Below, piece after piece: positions 52,056 through 60,299 of a stretch of 64,000 nt of DNA (positions within the stretch are counted from its first letter, which is position 1; every line of letters starts with the position of its first letter). The position numbers were made by a program, and so were the translations under genes. A model generated the notes under the pieces. That model made no database searches. It was not told where the DNA came from and was given only the letters and a program-made list of their open reading frames with translations. The stretch is from JBGQOJ01 sp052119585 (GTDB lineage: Bacteria > Pseudomonadota > Alphaproteobacteria > Rhodobacterales > Rhodobacteraceae). The stretch covers positions 74,744 to 138,743 of the forward strand of contig NZ_JBGQOJ010000009.1 of assembly GCF_052119585.1 (NCBI RefSeq). Reading direction: 5' to 3'.

Positions 52056-52940
52056 ATGCCATTGATAGGCTACGCGCGCGTTTCAACAGAGGATCAAACC
52101 CCCCTGCCCCAGTCGCAGGCCCTGAAATCAGTTGGCTGCGCCGAGATCCATGAAGAACAGGCCTCTGGCGGCAATCGTGCGCGGCCAGTCCTCGCGCGGG
52201 TGCTGGAGCGCGTGGCCAAGGGCGACACGCTGGTCGTCGTTCGGATCGACCGCCTGGCGCGGTCGTTGTCGCATCTGCTGGAGGTGATCGAGCGACTCGA
52301 GGCCAAGGGTGCTTTCTTTCGTTCCATTCAAGACCCCATCGACACCGGATCCCCGCAGGGCAAGTTCACTTTGCAAGTGCTGGGGGCTGCGGCCGAGTTT
52401 GAGCGCGCCCTTATCCGGGAACGAACCAAGGCCGGCCTCGCCAGCGCGCGCACAAAGGGCCGCGTGGGCGGGAACCCTGGGCTGCGGGCCAAAGACCCAG
52501 CCGCTCTTCGCAAGGTGCGGCTGGCGCGACAGGACGGCTACATGGAGCGTCTGAACGAGACGGCACAAGATTGGGTGCCCCATGTGCGCCGATTGCGCCC
52601 CGACTTGGCCTGGGAAGACGTTGTGCGCATCATCAACGGCCCCTTGCCCGAGGCGCGTCGCTGGACCCAAAGCCGTCTCTTGCGCGCTGTGAAGGCCTAT
52701 GTCCGCGACGGCTTCCTGCCTGCCGAGGTGCTGGCCCGCGCCGGGCGCCGCGAAATGGACGACCGCCTGCCCGCCATCATTGCAGGTATCAAGGGCGCAG
52801 ATCCCAACATCACGCTTCAGGCGATCTGTGATCGGCTGCAGGCGATGCGCGAACGCACGCCCCGCGGGCGCACAAGCTGGCAGCCGTCATCGGTCAAGAT
52901 GCTGTTGGAACGGGCCGAGAGGCTGGGCTTGCTCGACTGA
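52056..52940 (+). CDS. Serine recombinase / resolvase
   Basis: This 294-residue protein has an N-terminal serine recombinase domain (residues 1-140). GYARVSTEDQ holds the catalytic serine, VVVRIDRLARSL the conserved arginines. The C-terminal half is helical and carries RTSWQPSSVKMLLERAE, a DNA-binding-like end. The start 52056 (MPLIGYARVS) is chosen; the frame to 51984 has no site. It lies directly before repA on the same strand and probably resolves plasmid multimers. Small AT-rich repeats before it (52005-52045) may hold its target site, which I cannot define. Confidence 0.9.
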   Translation: MPLIGYARVSTEDQTPLPQSQALKSVGCAEIHEEQASGGNRARPVLARVLERVAKGDTLVVVRIDRLARSLSHLLEVIERLEAKGAFFRSIQDPIDTGSPQGKFTLQVLGAAAEFERALIRERTKAGLASARTKGRVGGNPGLRAKDPAALRKVRLARQDGYMERLNETAQDWVPHVRRLRPDLAWEDVVRIINGPLPEARRWTQSRLLRAVKAYVRDGFLPAEVLARAGRREMDDRLPAIIAGIKGADPNITLQAICDRLQAMRERTPRGRTSWQPSSVKMLLERAERLGLLD

Positions 52941-53144
52941 GATCCCCGAGAATCGCCCATCCGATTCTGCCGGCTGATTTCTGTACGCACTCACAATACA
53001 TCTTGTGGTCACTTTATAGCTGGCAACGAGGTGTTGAAGTATAGTGAGAGCGTAGTCGCCCAAGACGCTGATTTTTAACAGTTTACCGTCGACAGAAATC
53101 GGTGCCTTCAACGCCCCCAGGCCGTTCAACGGTTTGGTCTGGAT

Positions 53145-53153
53145 TTATCCACA
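53145..53153 (+). promoter_or_regulatory. DnaA-box-like sequence before repA
   Basis: TTATCCACA matches the consensus DnaA box exactly and lies 45 bases before repA. A single box in a 257-base leader could be a chance match or part of repA control. Confidence 0.45.
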
Positions 53154-53197
53154 ATATCTGTTAAGCTTTGCAAAACAATAAAGACTTGAGGGCAGTG

Positions 53198-54379
53198 ATG
53201 AACGGGATACGGGCCTCCCAGAGATTTGAAGTCATGTCCAAGCGACTTGGTAGTCGGTTGCGTGAACATGCGCAGGAAACCTTCCCACCGGACGCTCAGA
53301 AGGGCCTCCGCCGCTTCGCCATGCGGGAAGCGGCTGAACTTCTTCGCATTAATCAGAACACCTTCCGCCATCATGTGTCAAACCTCGAAGGCTTCCCCGA
53401 AGGTGTTCTGGAGGGCGGCAACCGCCGTAGCTTCTCTGCAGAGGAGATGGTCGAGGCACAACGCGTACTTCTCGAGACTGGAAGGATCAAGCCAGAAGAA
53501 CACCCGCACAGAAGACCGGGAGAGGCTTGTCAGGTCTTGACGATCTTCAACCTGAAGGGTGGTTCGGCCAAGACGTCATCTGTTGCCCATGTAGGGCAAC
53601 TACTGGGTCTGCGCGGCTACCGGGTCTTGCTGATCGACCTCGACAGCCAGGCAAGTCTGACAAACCTGTTCGGGGTTACTCCCGAGCTCGATCCGGATAT
53701 GCCGACTTCATACGATCTTATCCGATCCGACGATCCATTGCCCGCAGCAGAGATCATTCGCAAAACGAACTTCCCGACCGTGGATCTGATCCCGGCATCC
53801 ATGGACATCATGGAGTACGAGTTCGAGGTCGCCTTGAGCTTCAGACACGGCGCCACCACGTTCCATAGCCGCATCCGGGAAGCGCTTGAGCCCGTCCTCA
53901 ACCGATATGATGTGGTGATATTTGACACCCCACCGCAGCTGAACTTCTCTGTGATCTCTGCCCTCTTTGCATCGACCGGGGTCCTGATCCCGCTCAACGC
54001 GTCGATGCTCGATGTCATGTCGCTGGCGAGCTTTCTGGGCATGGCGAGCAACCTGATGGGCGTCGTCGAGGCACACGCCCCGGAACATGGACTGAACTTC
54101 GTGCGAGTTCTGATCACACGCTACGAAAATACGGATGGTCCGCAGGTGCAGATTTCGTCTCTGCTTCGGACAGTCCTCGGGGATGCCGTGCTGTCTGCCG
54201 AGTTCCTGAAATCAACAGCCGTGGGTGATGCTGCGAACACCCAGCAGAGCATCTTCGAGGTCGAACCTCGCGACGTGAACCGCAGAACTTACGAGCGCGC
54301 GATCGAGTCCGTCTCGCGCGTGACCGACGAAGTCGAACGCGAAATCCTGAAAGCATGGGGGCGTAGCCATGGCGCGTAA
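53198..54379 (+). CDS. repA: Plasmid partition ATPase RepA
   Basis: This 393-residue ParA-type ATPase has an N-terminal helix-turn-helix (REAAELLRINQNTFRHHVSNLE, near 45) and the deviant Walker A FNLKGGSAKTSSVAH (near 115), then LLIDLDSQASLTNLFG and VVIFDTPPQLNFSV. In repABC plasmids RepA represses the operon and separates plasmid copies with RepB. The start ATG 53198 has GAGGG before it; TTG 53168 is an alternative. The overlap with repB is 11 bases. The family call is firm. Confidence 0.94.
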   Translation: MNGIRASQRFEVMSKRLGSRLREHAQETFPPDAQKGLRRFAMREAAELLRINQNTFRHHVSNLEGFPEGVLEGGNRRSFSAEEMVEAQRVLLETGRIKPEEHPHRRPGEACQVLTIFNLKGGSAKTSSVAHVGQLLGLRGYRVLLIDLDSQASLTNLFGVTPELDPDMPTSYDLIRSDDPLPAAEIIRKTNFPTVDLIPASMDIMEYEFEVALSFRHGATTFHSRIREALEPVLNRYDVVIFDTPPQLNFSVISALFASTGVLIPLNASMLDVMSLASFLGMASNLMGVVEAHAPEHGLNFVRVLITRYENTDGPQVQISSLLRTVLGDAVLSAEFLKSTAVGDAANTQQSIFEVEPRDVNRRTYERAIESVSRVTDEVEREILKAWGRSHGA

Positions 54380-55292
54380 GGTCTTCGGGGACTCACTCAA
54401 GAACGCGATGGGCAAAACGCCGCCTTCGGACGACGACCTGGATGTGAAGCGAACGAGCCCGACTGTAGCTCGCGCACAAGCATCCGTGCTCGAAGAGGAT
54501 AAACACGCCACGCGGCTGATCGACCCGACCGCCATACAGATGTCCGCGGTCATGGACCGCATAGATCCAAGCGATGGTCTGGATGAGCTTGTCTCGTCGA
54601 TCCGCGAGCACGGTCAAAAGGTTCCAGTGCTGGTTCGCCGAACCCAAGACGGTGCGCTTGAGATCGTCTATGGACGCCGTCGGCTTCTCGCTTGTCGTCA
54701 ACTTGGTCAGAAAGTGCGCGCGACGGTCATGGAGATGACCGACGAGGAAGCTCTCATTGCCCAAGGCGTAGAGAATAATGCGCGTCAAGACCCATCGTTC
54801 ATCGAAAGGGCTCTGTTTGTCGCCGGGATCATTCGAGAACTTGGGAAAACCGACGAAACGCGCAAAAACGCTCAAACGATCGCGTATCGGGCACTTCAGA
54901 TCGATGAATCGCTCGTCTCGCGGATGAACCGTATCGCTACGGGCATCCCGATGGAACTGATCCAGGCTATCGGACCTGCACACGGCGTTGGTCGACGGGT
55001 TTGGGAAAAGCTTTTCAGGCTTTGCGAGAAAGACGTCGCGAGAGCCCGAGAAGTTGCCGGCGAAATTCCTCGCAACAAACCGGGCCCCGACCGTCTCGAA
55101 GCGGCGGTTACCTTGCTGACAGCCACCAAACCTTCGACGCAGAAGACACATCCCAGCGAGCGCGTGAAGATCGGCCGAAAGGGCAACCGCATCACCATCG
55201 ATGTGGACGCTGATCTTGTCCCTCGCGTTGAGGAGGCAGTCCGGAAACTGGTCACGGAGCTTCTTGACCGCGGTCAAGACAGGCCAGAGTGA
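54369..55292 (+). CDS. repB: Plasmid partition protein RepB
   Basis: This 307-residue ParB-family protein has the ParB nuclease-like domain (residues 60-150: SSIREHGQKVPVLVRR, VYGRRRLLACRQLG, QGVENNARQDPSFIERA) and a central helix-turn-helix (TIAYRALQIDESLVSRMNRIATGIP). A C-terminal dimerisation region follows. It binds parS sites, probably the identical palindromes that overlap its end and flank repC, and works with RepA. Start 54369 overlaps repA by 11 bases, the standard coupled arrangement of repABC operons. Confidence 0.94.
   Translation: MARKVFGDSLKNAMGKTPPSDDDLDVKRTSPTVARAQASVLEEDKHATRLIDPTAIQMSAVMDRIDPSDGLDELVSSIREHGQKVPVLVRRTQDGALEIVYGRRRLLACRQLGQKVRATVMEMTDEEALIAQGVENNARQDPSFIERALFVAGIIRELGKTDETRKNAQTIAYRALQIDESLVSRMNRIATGIPMELIQAIGPAHGVGRRVWEKLFRLCEKDVARAREVAGEIPRNKPGPDRLEAAVTLLTATKPSTQKTHPSERVKIGRKGNRITIDVDADLVPRVEEAVRKLVTELLDRGQDRPE
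55262..55279. repeat. Palindrome CTTGACCGCGGTCAAG, copy 1 (parS candidate)
   Basis: A perfect palindrome with core CTTGACCGCGGTCAAG overlapping the last codons of repB. Identical cores occur at 55302 and 56632. Repeated palindromes in this place are the usual RepB binding sites of alphaproteobacterial repABC replicons. Confidence 0.75.
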
Positions 55293-55301
55293 CGACCCCG
55301 T

Positions 55302-55321
55302 GTCTTGACCGCGGTCAAGAC
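55302..55321. repeat. Palindrome CTTGACCGCGGTCAAG, copy 2 (parS candidate)
   Basis: Second perfect palindrome, 20 bases including flanks, 10 bases after the repB stop. Same core as copies 1 and 3. It probably forms a pair with copy 1 as a centromere. Confidence 0.78.
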
Positions 55322-55361
55322 ATCAAAAGCAACGAGCAGAAAATGAAAGGAGGACCGGCTA

Positions 55362-55417
55362 GAAAAAGAAAGACCCCCCGAAAGCGGTGCTTCCGAAGGG
55401 CCTCAATCAGTCTCGAC
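55362..55417 (-). ncRNA. Counter-transcribed RNA of repABC (incA-like)
   Basis: The repB-repC gap holds a minus-strand promoter TTGAAA (55452-55447), 17-base spacer, TATCAA (55429-55424), and downstream a G/C stem (55370-55400) followed by T-rich TCTTTCTTTTT. This gives a short antisense RNA of about 55 bases. It would pair with the repC leader, which carries the dyad TCAATCAG / CTGATTGA at 55403-55427. Such RNAs limit RepC synthesis and set copy number in repABC plasmids. Confidence 0.8.
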
Positions 55418-55423
55418 ACCTGA

Positions 55424-55452
55424 TTGATACCCCCAAAACGAATCGATTTCAA
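55424..55452 (-). promoter_or_regulatory. Promoter of the counter-transcribed RNA
   Basis: On the minus strand, TTGAAA (55452-55447) and TATCAA (55429-55424) are 17 bases apart, near-consensus. It points away from repC toward repB and produces the antisense RNA. Confidence 0.75.
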
Positions 55453-55495
55453 CACCGCTCGCGGTGAACTGGGAAGCTTTTTCTTCCGAAACACC

Positions 55496-56629
55496 ATGAG
55501 ACATGCAACTGAAACAACAACCGCCCTGGCGGAACGGACATCTCTGCCCTGCCCTAACCCCTATGAGCTTCTGGGCCCGGTTCGCGTTCTGAGGAAGGAG
55601 CTCGGTCTCACAACCAATGATCTCGCCGTTCTGACCGCGCTCATTAGCTTCCTACCCCGCAAAGAACGTGAGATTCAGGCCAGCCCGCGACTTACGCTCA
55701 CTGTCGTGTTCCCATCGAACGCTTCTCTGTCAGAGCGCGCCAATGGACTCGATGAGAGAACACTTCGACGCAGCCTGGGACGACTCTCAGCTGCTGAACT
55801 GATCGAACGCAAGAACTCAGCAAATGGCAAACGCTTCCCGCTGCGGTATGGAGGCGTTATCAGAGATGCCTTCGGTATCGACCTGAAGCCCTTAATCCAG
55901 AGGTACGGCTCGCTCGCGACACAAGCCTTGCAGCTCACCGAAGACCGCGAGCGCTTGCGATCACTGAAGGCTGAGGCATTGGCCCTACGTGCTTCGCTAC
56001 TCCAACAGACACGCTTCGATGAAGCAAAGTTCTCTACCCTCAACATAATCAGAAATGTCCTGCGGCGAGCAACATTAACCGTTGATGCAGTCCTGAGCGT
56101 TATCTCGGAACTTAGAGCCCTCGGAGCCAATACCGACGCAAGCTACGGTGAACACCATGCCACAGGAAAAGCTGGTACCGAAGATAATTTACAAGCTGTC
56201 GAACACCGACCTCATACACCAGGTTCCAACGATCTGCCCGCCACAAACGGACAAAATGTCCGGCACATAGAGTCTATAAAAAAAGATATTAAAAAGATTG
56301 CTCCCGCTACGGTCAATCGCGGTGAACAACCCGCACAAACCAAACCCACGATGAACCGAGACCCAGCACGGATGGCATGGGAAGACTTCACCCATGTTGC
56401 GGGATTTTTCCCAGAACCGCCGCGTACAAGAGAAGCCCTCACCCGCATTCTATACGACCTCGGTCGATTGCTTAGAATAAGCCAAGACGAACTGCGGCAT
56501 GGCATCCAGAAAGCTGGCGCAGGAAAACTGCTTCTCGTCTTCGACTACCTGATAGCAAGAGCAGACACGATCAAACATCCTGACGCCTATTTTGAAAGGA
56601 TCCTACGCACACAACTAGCTCCCACATGA
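55496..56629 (+). CDS. repC: Replication initiator RepC
   Basis: This 377-residue RepC has the family N-terminal winged-helix region (PYELLGPVRVLRKELGLTTNDLAVLTALISFLP near residue 25-60), SLSERANGLDERTLRRSLGRL, then a C-terminal domain (ARMAWEDFTHVAGFFPEPPRT). The start ATG 55496 is taken from the family; an earlier TTG is not needed. RepC initiates replication at an origin inside its own gene, and an AT-rich stretch with a dyad is found at 56248-56300. Expression is controlled by the antisense RNA. Family certain. Confidence 0.94.
   Translation: MRHATETTTALAERTSLPCPNPYELLGPVRVLRKELGLTTNDLAVLTALISFLPRKEREIQASPRLTLTVVFPSNASLSERANGLDERTLRRSLGRLSAAELIERKNSANGKRFPLRYGGVIRDAFGIDLKPLIQRYGSLATQALQLTEDRERLRSLKAEALALRASLLQQTRFDEAKFSTLNIIRNVLRRATLTVDAVLSVISELRALGANTDASYGEHHATGKAGTEDNLQAVEHRPHTPGSNDLPATNGQNVRHIESIKKDIKKIAPATVNRGEQPAQTKPTMNRDPARMAWEDFTHVAGFFPEPPRTREALTRILYDLGRLLRISQDELRHGIQKAGAGKLLLVFDYLIARADTIKHPDAYFERILRTQLAPT
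56248..56300 (+). other. Probable origin of replication inside repC
   Basis: CGGACA / TGTCCG (56248-56262) is a perfect dyad directly before an AT-rich stretch (56268-56300), which stands out in this GC-rich region. In repABC replicons the origin lies within repC near such a dyad and AT-rich segment. Position is inferred from that knowledge. Confidence 0.6.
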
Positions 56630-56631
56630 GC

Positions 56632-56651
56632 TTCTTGACCGCGGTCAAGAA
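56632..56651. repeat. Palindrome CTTGACCGCGGTCAAG, copy 3 (parS candidate)
   Basis: Third copy of the palindrome, with flanks TT and AA, 2 bases after the repC stop and before the large ParB-like gene. The distance from copies 1 and 2 is about 1.3 kb. Confidence 0.75.
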
Positions 56652-56742
56652 CCACCCTGAGAGGAAAAGGAGTGTTGGTTTGAGGGTGACGGGAAGTGAA
56701 ATCGGGAGAGTGGCTTCCGGCGCCCGTCATGGAGAATACCTG

Positions 56743-58920
56743 ATGACCAAAGCTGTCCAGAAAATCACCCTGTCCCCTTCGCGGGATATCCCTTTTGACA
56801 AGTTGGTCCTGAGCCAGTCCAACGTACGGCGCATCAAAGCTGGCGTGTCCGTCGAGGAACTGGCCGAAGACATCGCTCGCCGCGGTCTGTTGCAGAGCCT
56901 AAGCGTGCGGCCCGTGTTGGCTGACGATGGTACCGAGATCGGCAAGTTCGAGATCCCGGCCGGGGGGCGCCGGTTTCAAGCATTGTCCTTGCTGGTGAAG
57001 CAAAAGCGTTTGGCAAAGACCACGCCCATTCCCTGCATCGTGCGCGATGCTGCGTCCGACATCTTGGCCGAGGACGATTCCCTTGCGGAAAACATGCAGC
57101 GCGTCGCCCTGCACCCGCTCGACCAGTTCCGCGCATTTGTGGCGCTGCGGGACAAGGGCCAGAGCGACGCAGAGATTGCTGCCGCCTTCTTCGTGACGCC
57201 GCAGATCGTGAAGCAGCGCTTGAAACTTGCCTCCGTCGCCCCTGCCCTGCTTGAGATCTATGCCGAGGATGGCATGACGCTGGAGCAGCTCATGGCCTTC
57301 ACCGTGAACCCTGATCACGCGCGTCAGGTTCAGGTCTGGGATGTGATCCATTCTTCCTGGAACAAGGAGCCATTCCAGATTCGGCGCATGCTGACCGAGA
57401 CCTCGGTCCGGGCGTCCGACCGGCGCGCGGTCTTTGTGGGTGTTGAGGCCTATGAAGCGGCGGGCGGCACGATGCTGCATGACCTCTTCCAGGGCGATGA
57501 CGGTGGCTGGCTCGAAGACCCTGCCCTGCTCGATCGGCTGGTGACGGAAAAACTCCAGGCCGAGGCTGAGACGGTTGCGGTTGAGGGCTGGAAGTGGATC
57601 GAGGTCGCACTCGACCTGCCCTACGGCTACAGCCACGGGCTGCGGTCTCTGTCTGGTGATCCGGCACCGATGACGGATGACGAAGGTGCGGCCCATGCCA
57701 AGCTGCTCGTCGAGTACCGAGCGCTCGAGGAGGAATACGCGGATCAGGATGACATCCCCGACGAGATCGACACGCGGCTTGGCGTTTTGGAAGCGGAGAT
57801 GGAAAAGATCGAGACCCGGCCATTGATCTTCGATCCCTTGGAAATCGGACGGGCAGGGGCGTTCGTCACGCTCGACCGCTACGGCGCGCTGGCAGTTTAT
57901 CGCGGCTATGTGCGCCCAGAGGATGAGCCCGTTGACGAGACCGCGGTCCAGGATGGTGCTGATCCTGCGGTGGCGGGGCAGGGGGATGATCGTGATCTCA
58001 CCGATGGCTATGACAGTGCCGCTCATGCCGGAACCGTCATCATGTCGGGTGGCCAGCCGATTGGCGGCGATCTGCCGGAGGATGAGGATGACGGAGCGCT
58101 GAAGCCACTGCCCGAGCGGTTGGTCATGGAGTTGACGGCCCATCGGACGCTTGCGCTACGTGAAGCGATCGGGCGCTCGCCGGATGTCGCGCTGACGCTG
58201 CTGCTTCTGAAGCTGGTGACGGACACCTTCCGCACCTCCTCTGCTTCGGGCAGCTGTCTCGAAGCATCCGTGCGTCAGGTCTATATGTCGGCGCAGGCGC
58301 CCGATCTGAAAGACAGCGTAGTGGCCAAGCTCGTCGACGAGCGTCATGCGGAATGGGAAGCCGATCTGCCGCTTGGCGATGATGCAGCGCTCTGGGACTA
58401 TCTGACGGTCCTCGATCAGGGCAGTCGGTTGGCCTTGCTGGCGCATTGCCTCAGCTTCGGCGTCAACGCGCTGCATGAGAAGGTGAACCCGTACGGGGCA
58501 GGCATTTCCGCTGGCGGTCTGACCCGGCGGATGGCGCATTCCGATCTCGTGGCGCGTGCCACAGATCTCGACATGGTCGAGGCGGGCTGGGAACCGACCG
58601 TCGACACCTATCTCAACCGCGTGCCCAAGGCCCGTATCCTCGAGGCCGTGCGCGAGGCGAAAGGGGAGGGGACTGCCCAACTCCTCGATCACCTGAAGAA
58701 AGGCGAGATGGCCAGTGAGGCCGAGCGCTTGCTGAAGGGCAGCGGCTGGTTGCCCGAGGTCCTGCGCCGGAACGATCTCGTGGCGCTGGACGATGAGGAC
58801 TGTGCCGAAGGGCAGGGGGTGGATGTCGATGTGGCTGACAGCGTCAGTGAGGCTGACCTTCCTGCATTCCTGACGGATGACCTGCCTGCTGAAGGCGCGT
58901 CGATGCTGGCCGCAGAGTAA
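56743..58920 (+). CDS. Large ParB/Spo0J-family nuclease-like protein
   Basis: This 725-residue protein has an N-terminal ParB domain (residues 15-130: SQSNVRRIKAGVSVEELAEDI, GGRRFQALSLL, LAENMQRVALHPLDQFRAF) and a helix-turn-helix (SDAEIAAAFFVTPQIVKQRLKL), then a long helical acidic region (residues 280-460, with EEEYADQDDIPDEID) and a C-terminal domain. Ordinary ParB has about 300 residues, so this is a family of plasmid-borne extended ParB-like proteins. The start 56743 follows GGAGAA at 56731; an earlier frame is not used. Its function is unknown. It lies next to repC and a palindrome copy. Confidence 0.85.
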   Translation: MTKAVQKITLSPSRDIPFDKLVLSQSNVRRIKAGVSVEELAEDIARRGLLQSLSVRPVLADDGTEIGKFEIPAGGRRFQALSLLVKQKRLAKTTPIPCIVRDAASDILAEDDSLAENMQRVALHPLDQFRAFVALRDKGQSDAEIAAAFFVTPQIVKQRLKLASVAPALLEIYAEDGMTLEQLMAFTVNPDHARQVQVWDVIHSSWNKEPFQIRRMLTETSVRASDRRAVFVGVEAYEAAGGTMLHDLFQGDDGGWLEDPALLDRLVTEKLQAEAETVAVEGWKWIEVALDLPYGYSHGLRSLSGDPAPMTDDEGAAHAKLLVEYRALEEEYADQDDIPDEIDTRLGVLEAEMEKIETRPLIFDPLEIGRAGAFVTLDRYGALAVYRGYVRPEDEPVDETAVQDGADPAVAGQGDDRDLTDGYDSAAHAGTVIMSGGQPIGGDLPEDEDDGALKPLPERLVMELTAHRTLALREAIGRSPDVALTLLLLKLVTDTFRTSSASGSCLEASVRQVYMSAQAPDLKDSVVAKLVDERHAEWEADLPLGDDAALWDYLTVLDQGSRLALLAHCLSFGVNALHEKVNPYGAGISAGGLTRRMAHSDLVARATDLDMVEAGWEPTVDTYLNRVPKARILEAVREAKGEGTAQLLDHLKKGEMASEAERLLKGSGWLPEVLRRNDLVALDDEDCAEGQGVDVDVADSVSEADLPAFLTDDLPAEGASMLAAE

Positions 58921-59019
58921 CGTGTTCCAGCAGGGGGCGGGGATTCCGCCCCCAATCACCCTATAGTGTAACAATATCAATAAGATGAGTGCGATTACTC
59001 GCATTCGGAATGAGGAATC

Positions 59020-59493
59020 ATGTCTGCAACAACCATCATCGACACAGCCCCCCTCGGGGTGCTCATTCGCTACACTGACGGCAGCCCCAAGCCACCGGCA
59101 CGCTTCACGAAGAAGCTCGCAGCTTGGGAGCGCTCGAACGGTGTCGGCCGTCTTGTGAAAAAGGAACCACCCCGGCCTTACGCGACCTGGACGGCTCCCG
59201 CGTCGTTCACGCTGCATGAGGGCAACTTCTCCTCGGACGGAGTGATCCTCGTCACCATCATGCGCAGCCATTCCGCTGACAGCGCCCTCGTCTTCGAGGT
59301 GGCCGAAGAACCGAAGCCAGGGCAGGTGCGCGTGCTCCTCGACTTCAGCGGCAACACCGAGCTGCTGCATCTGGCGGAATCCATCACCGCGGCCGAGCTT
59401 TGGATCGCCAAGGAAGGATACCGCAATGCGCGACTTGAAATCGTCGGCGATGAAGAGGGCGAAAGGGCAGGGGGCGCGGACCTGGCCGCCTGA
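59020..59493 (+). CDS. Plasmid protein of unknown function
   Basis: This 157-residue acidic protein has no membrane segment. It has a basic N-terminus with KPPARFTKKLAAWERSNGVGRLVKKEPPRP, then YATWTAPASFTLHEGNF and a beta-rich part (VILVTIMRSHSADSALVFEV). It is often encoded after ParB-like genes on alphaproteobacterial plasmids, though I do not know its role. The gene begins 99 bases after the large ParB-like gene, with GAGGAA just before ATG. It is convincing as a gene from its composition and size. Confidence 0.75.
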   Translation: MSATTIIDTAPLGVLIRYTDGSPKPPARFTKKLAAWERSNGVGRLVKKEPPRPYATWTAPASFTLHEGNFSSDGVILVTIMRSHSADSALVFEVAEEPKPGQVRVLLDFSGNTELLHLAESITAAELWIAKEGYRNARLEIVGDEEGERAGGADLAA

Positions 59494-59880
59494 GCCCAAC
59501 TGAAACCGAGGGGCCCGTCCAAGCGCGGGCCTCTCAACCATCACAACCTTGTCCTTTGAGTTCGCGGGGCGCCAAAGGAACCATCCCCAAGGAAGGACGT
59601 CTTCAACCAAGCGCCTGCCCGGGAGGCTGGCGGCGTTCCAAACATCAGCGGGACAACCGGCTCCTGACGTTGGGGGACCATCCCCCGCTCGCCATTCCCT
59701 TCCTTGGCCCGAATCCCGTCTTCGAGATCAACCCGCGAGGGGTCGGACTACGGGCAAGCCCGTGCCGCCGGATGGATTCGGACGAGCCGAACGCACCCGG
59801 TGATGTCAGCCAGTATTCGGGCCTTCGAGGTCCTGTCGCGCGGGGGATGGTCCCCCGCCTCCAAGACAGGAGCCAAACAG
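59494..59880. other. 387-base gap with two mirrored quasi-palindromes
   Basis: No gene is supported here. The main structures are two quasi-palindromes, GGGGGACCATCCCCCGC at 59672-59688 and its mirror GCGGGGGATGGTCCCCCGC at 59840-59858. Open frames here are GC-driven and lack a start with a ribosome site. Confidence 0.6.
59672..59858. repeat. Mirrored pair of GGGGGACCATCCCCC quasi-palindromes
   Basis: The 17-base unit at 59672-59688 is repeated in reverse orientation at 59842-59858, 170 bases apart. Each unit is itself nearly palindromic. They may be protein binding sites, a boundary of a mobile piece or ends of a lost element. Confidence 0.55.
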
Positions 59881-60045
59881 ATGTCCCGCAAAGATGCACA
59901 CGCCTTCGCCGCCTCCCTCGCCGCCACGCTCATGGTCTCGATCGTCGTCTTCCAGGCTGGAGATGGAACCTTCGGCGCCGTCCCCGCCGATGAAATCGAC
60001 GGTGACGAGGTCGTGATCGTCTCGGAGTACGATCCCTTCGGGTGA
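59881..60045 (+). CDS. Small exported or membrane protein of unknown function
   Basis: A 54-residue protein, ATG 59881, with AGGAG about 9 bases before it. It has a hydrophobic N-terminal segment (AASLAATLMVSIVVFQAG), likely a signal or anchor, and an acidic end (EIDGDEVVIVSEYDPFG). The acidic tail is distinctive but I know of no family. A hairpin (GTGAGGC / GCCTCAC, 60042-60059) overlaps its stop. Whether expressed is uncertain. Confidence 0.5.
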   Translation: MSRKDAHAFAASLAATLMVSIVVFQAGDGTFGAVPADEIDGDEVVIVSEYDPFG

Positions 60046-60059
60046 GGCTTTGGCCTCAC
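60042..60059 (+). terminator. Hairpin at the end of the small gene
   Basis: GTGAGGC (60042-60048) and GCCTCAC (60053-60059) form a 7-bp stem with a 4-base loop. No T-run follows, so it may be a weak terminator or a chance dyad. The remaining 240 bases up to 60299 show no gene that I can support. Confidence 0.4.
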
Positions 60060-60299
60060 TTCCCGAGGGTCCGGGAACGGCGCAGCTGCGCCGCCGGGCC
60101 TAACGGCGGCCGCATGGTTGGCGATGTCGATCTGAGGAACGCTGGTGTACCACCTGATGCAGATCGTCGTGCGCATAGGGCGGAAAGCTGACGGACGGCA
60201 GTACAGTGTGGCGGCTGCGGCAATTCCGTCGAAGCGGTCGTTATGTACGTCGCAGCTGAGGGCCTGCCCTGCGCCCTGCTGTGGGCCACTGCGCAGATT

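Noticed and set aside
56899..59610. Two long minus-strand open frames opposite the large ParB-like gene and the next gene
   Set aside because: Both are antisense to a protein with ParB motifs or to a gene with a ribosome site; they have no recognisable protein features.
59549..59993. Open frames across the gap before the small gene at 59881
   Set aside because: They cross the quasi-palindromes, are rich in proline and arginine, and have no start with a ribosome site.
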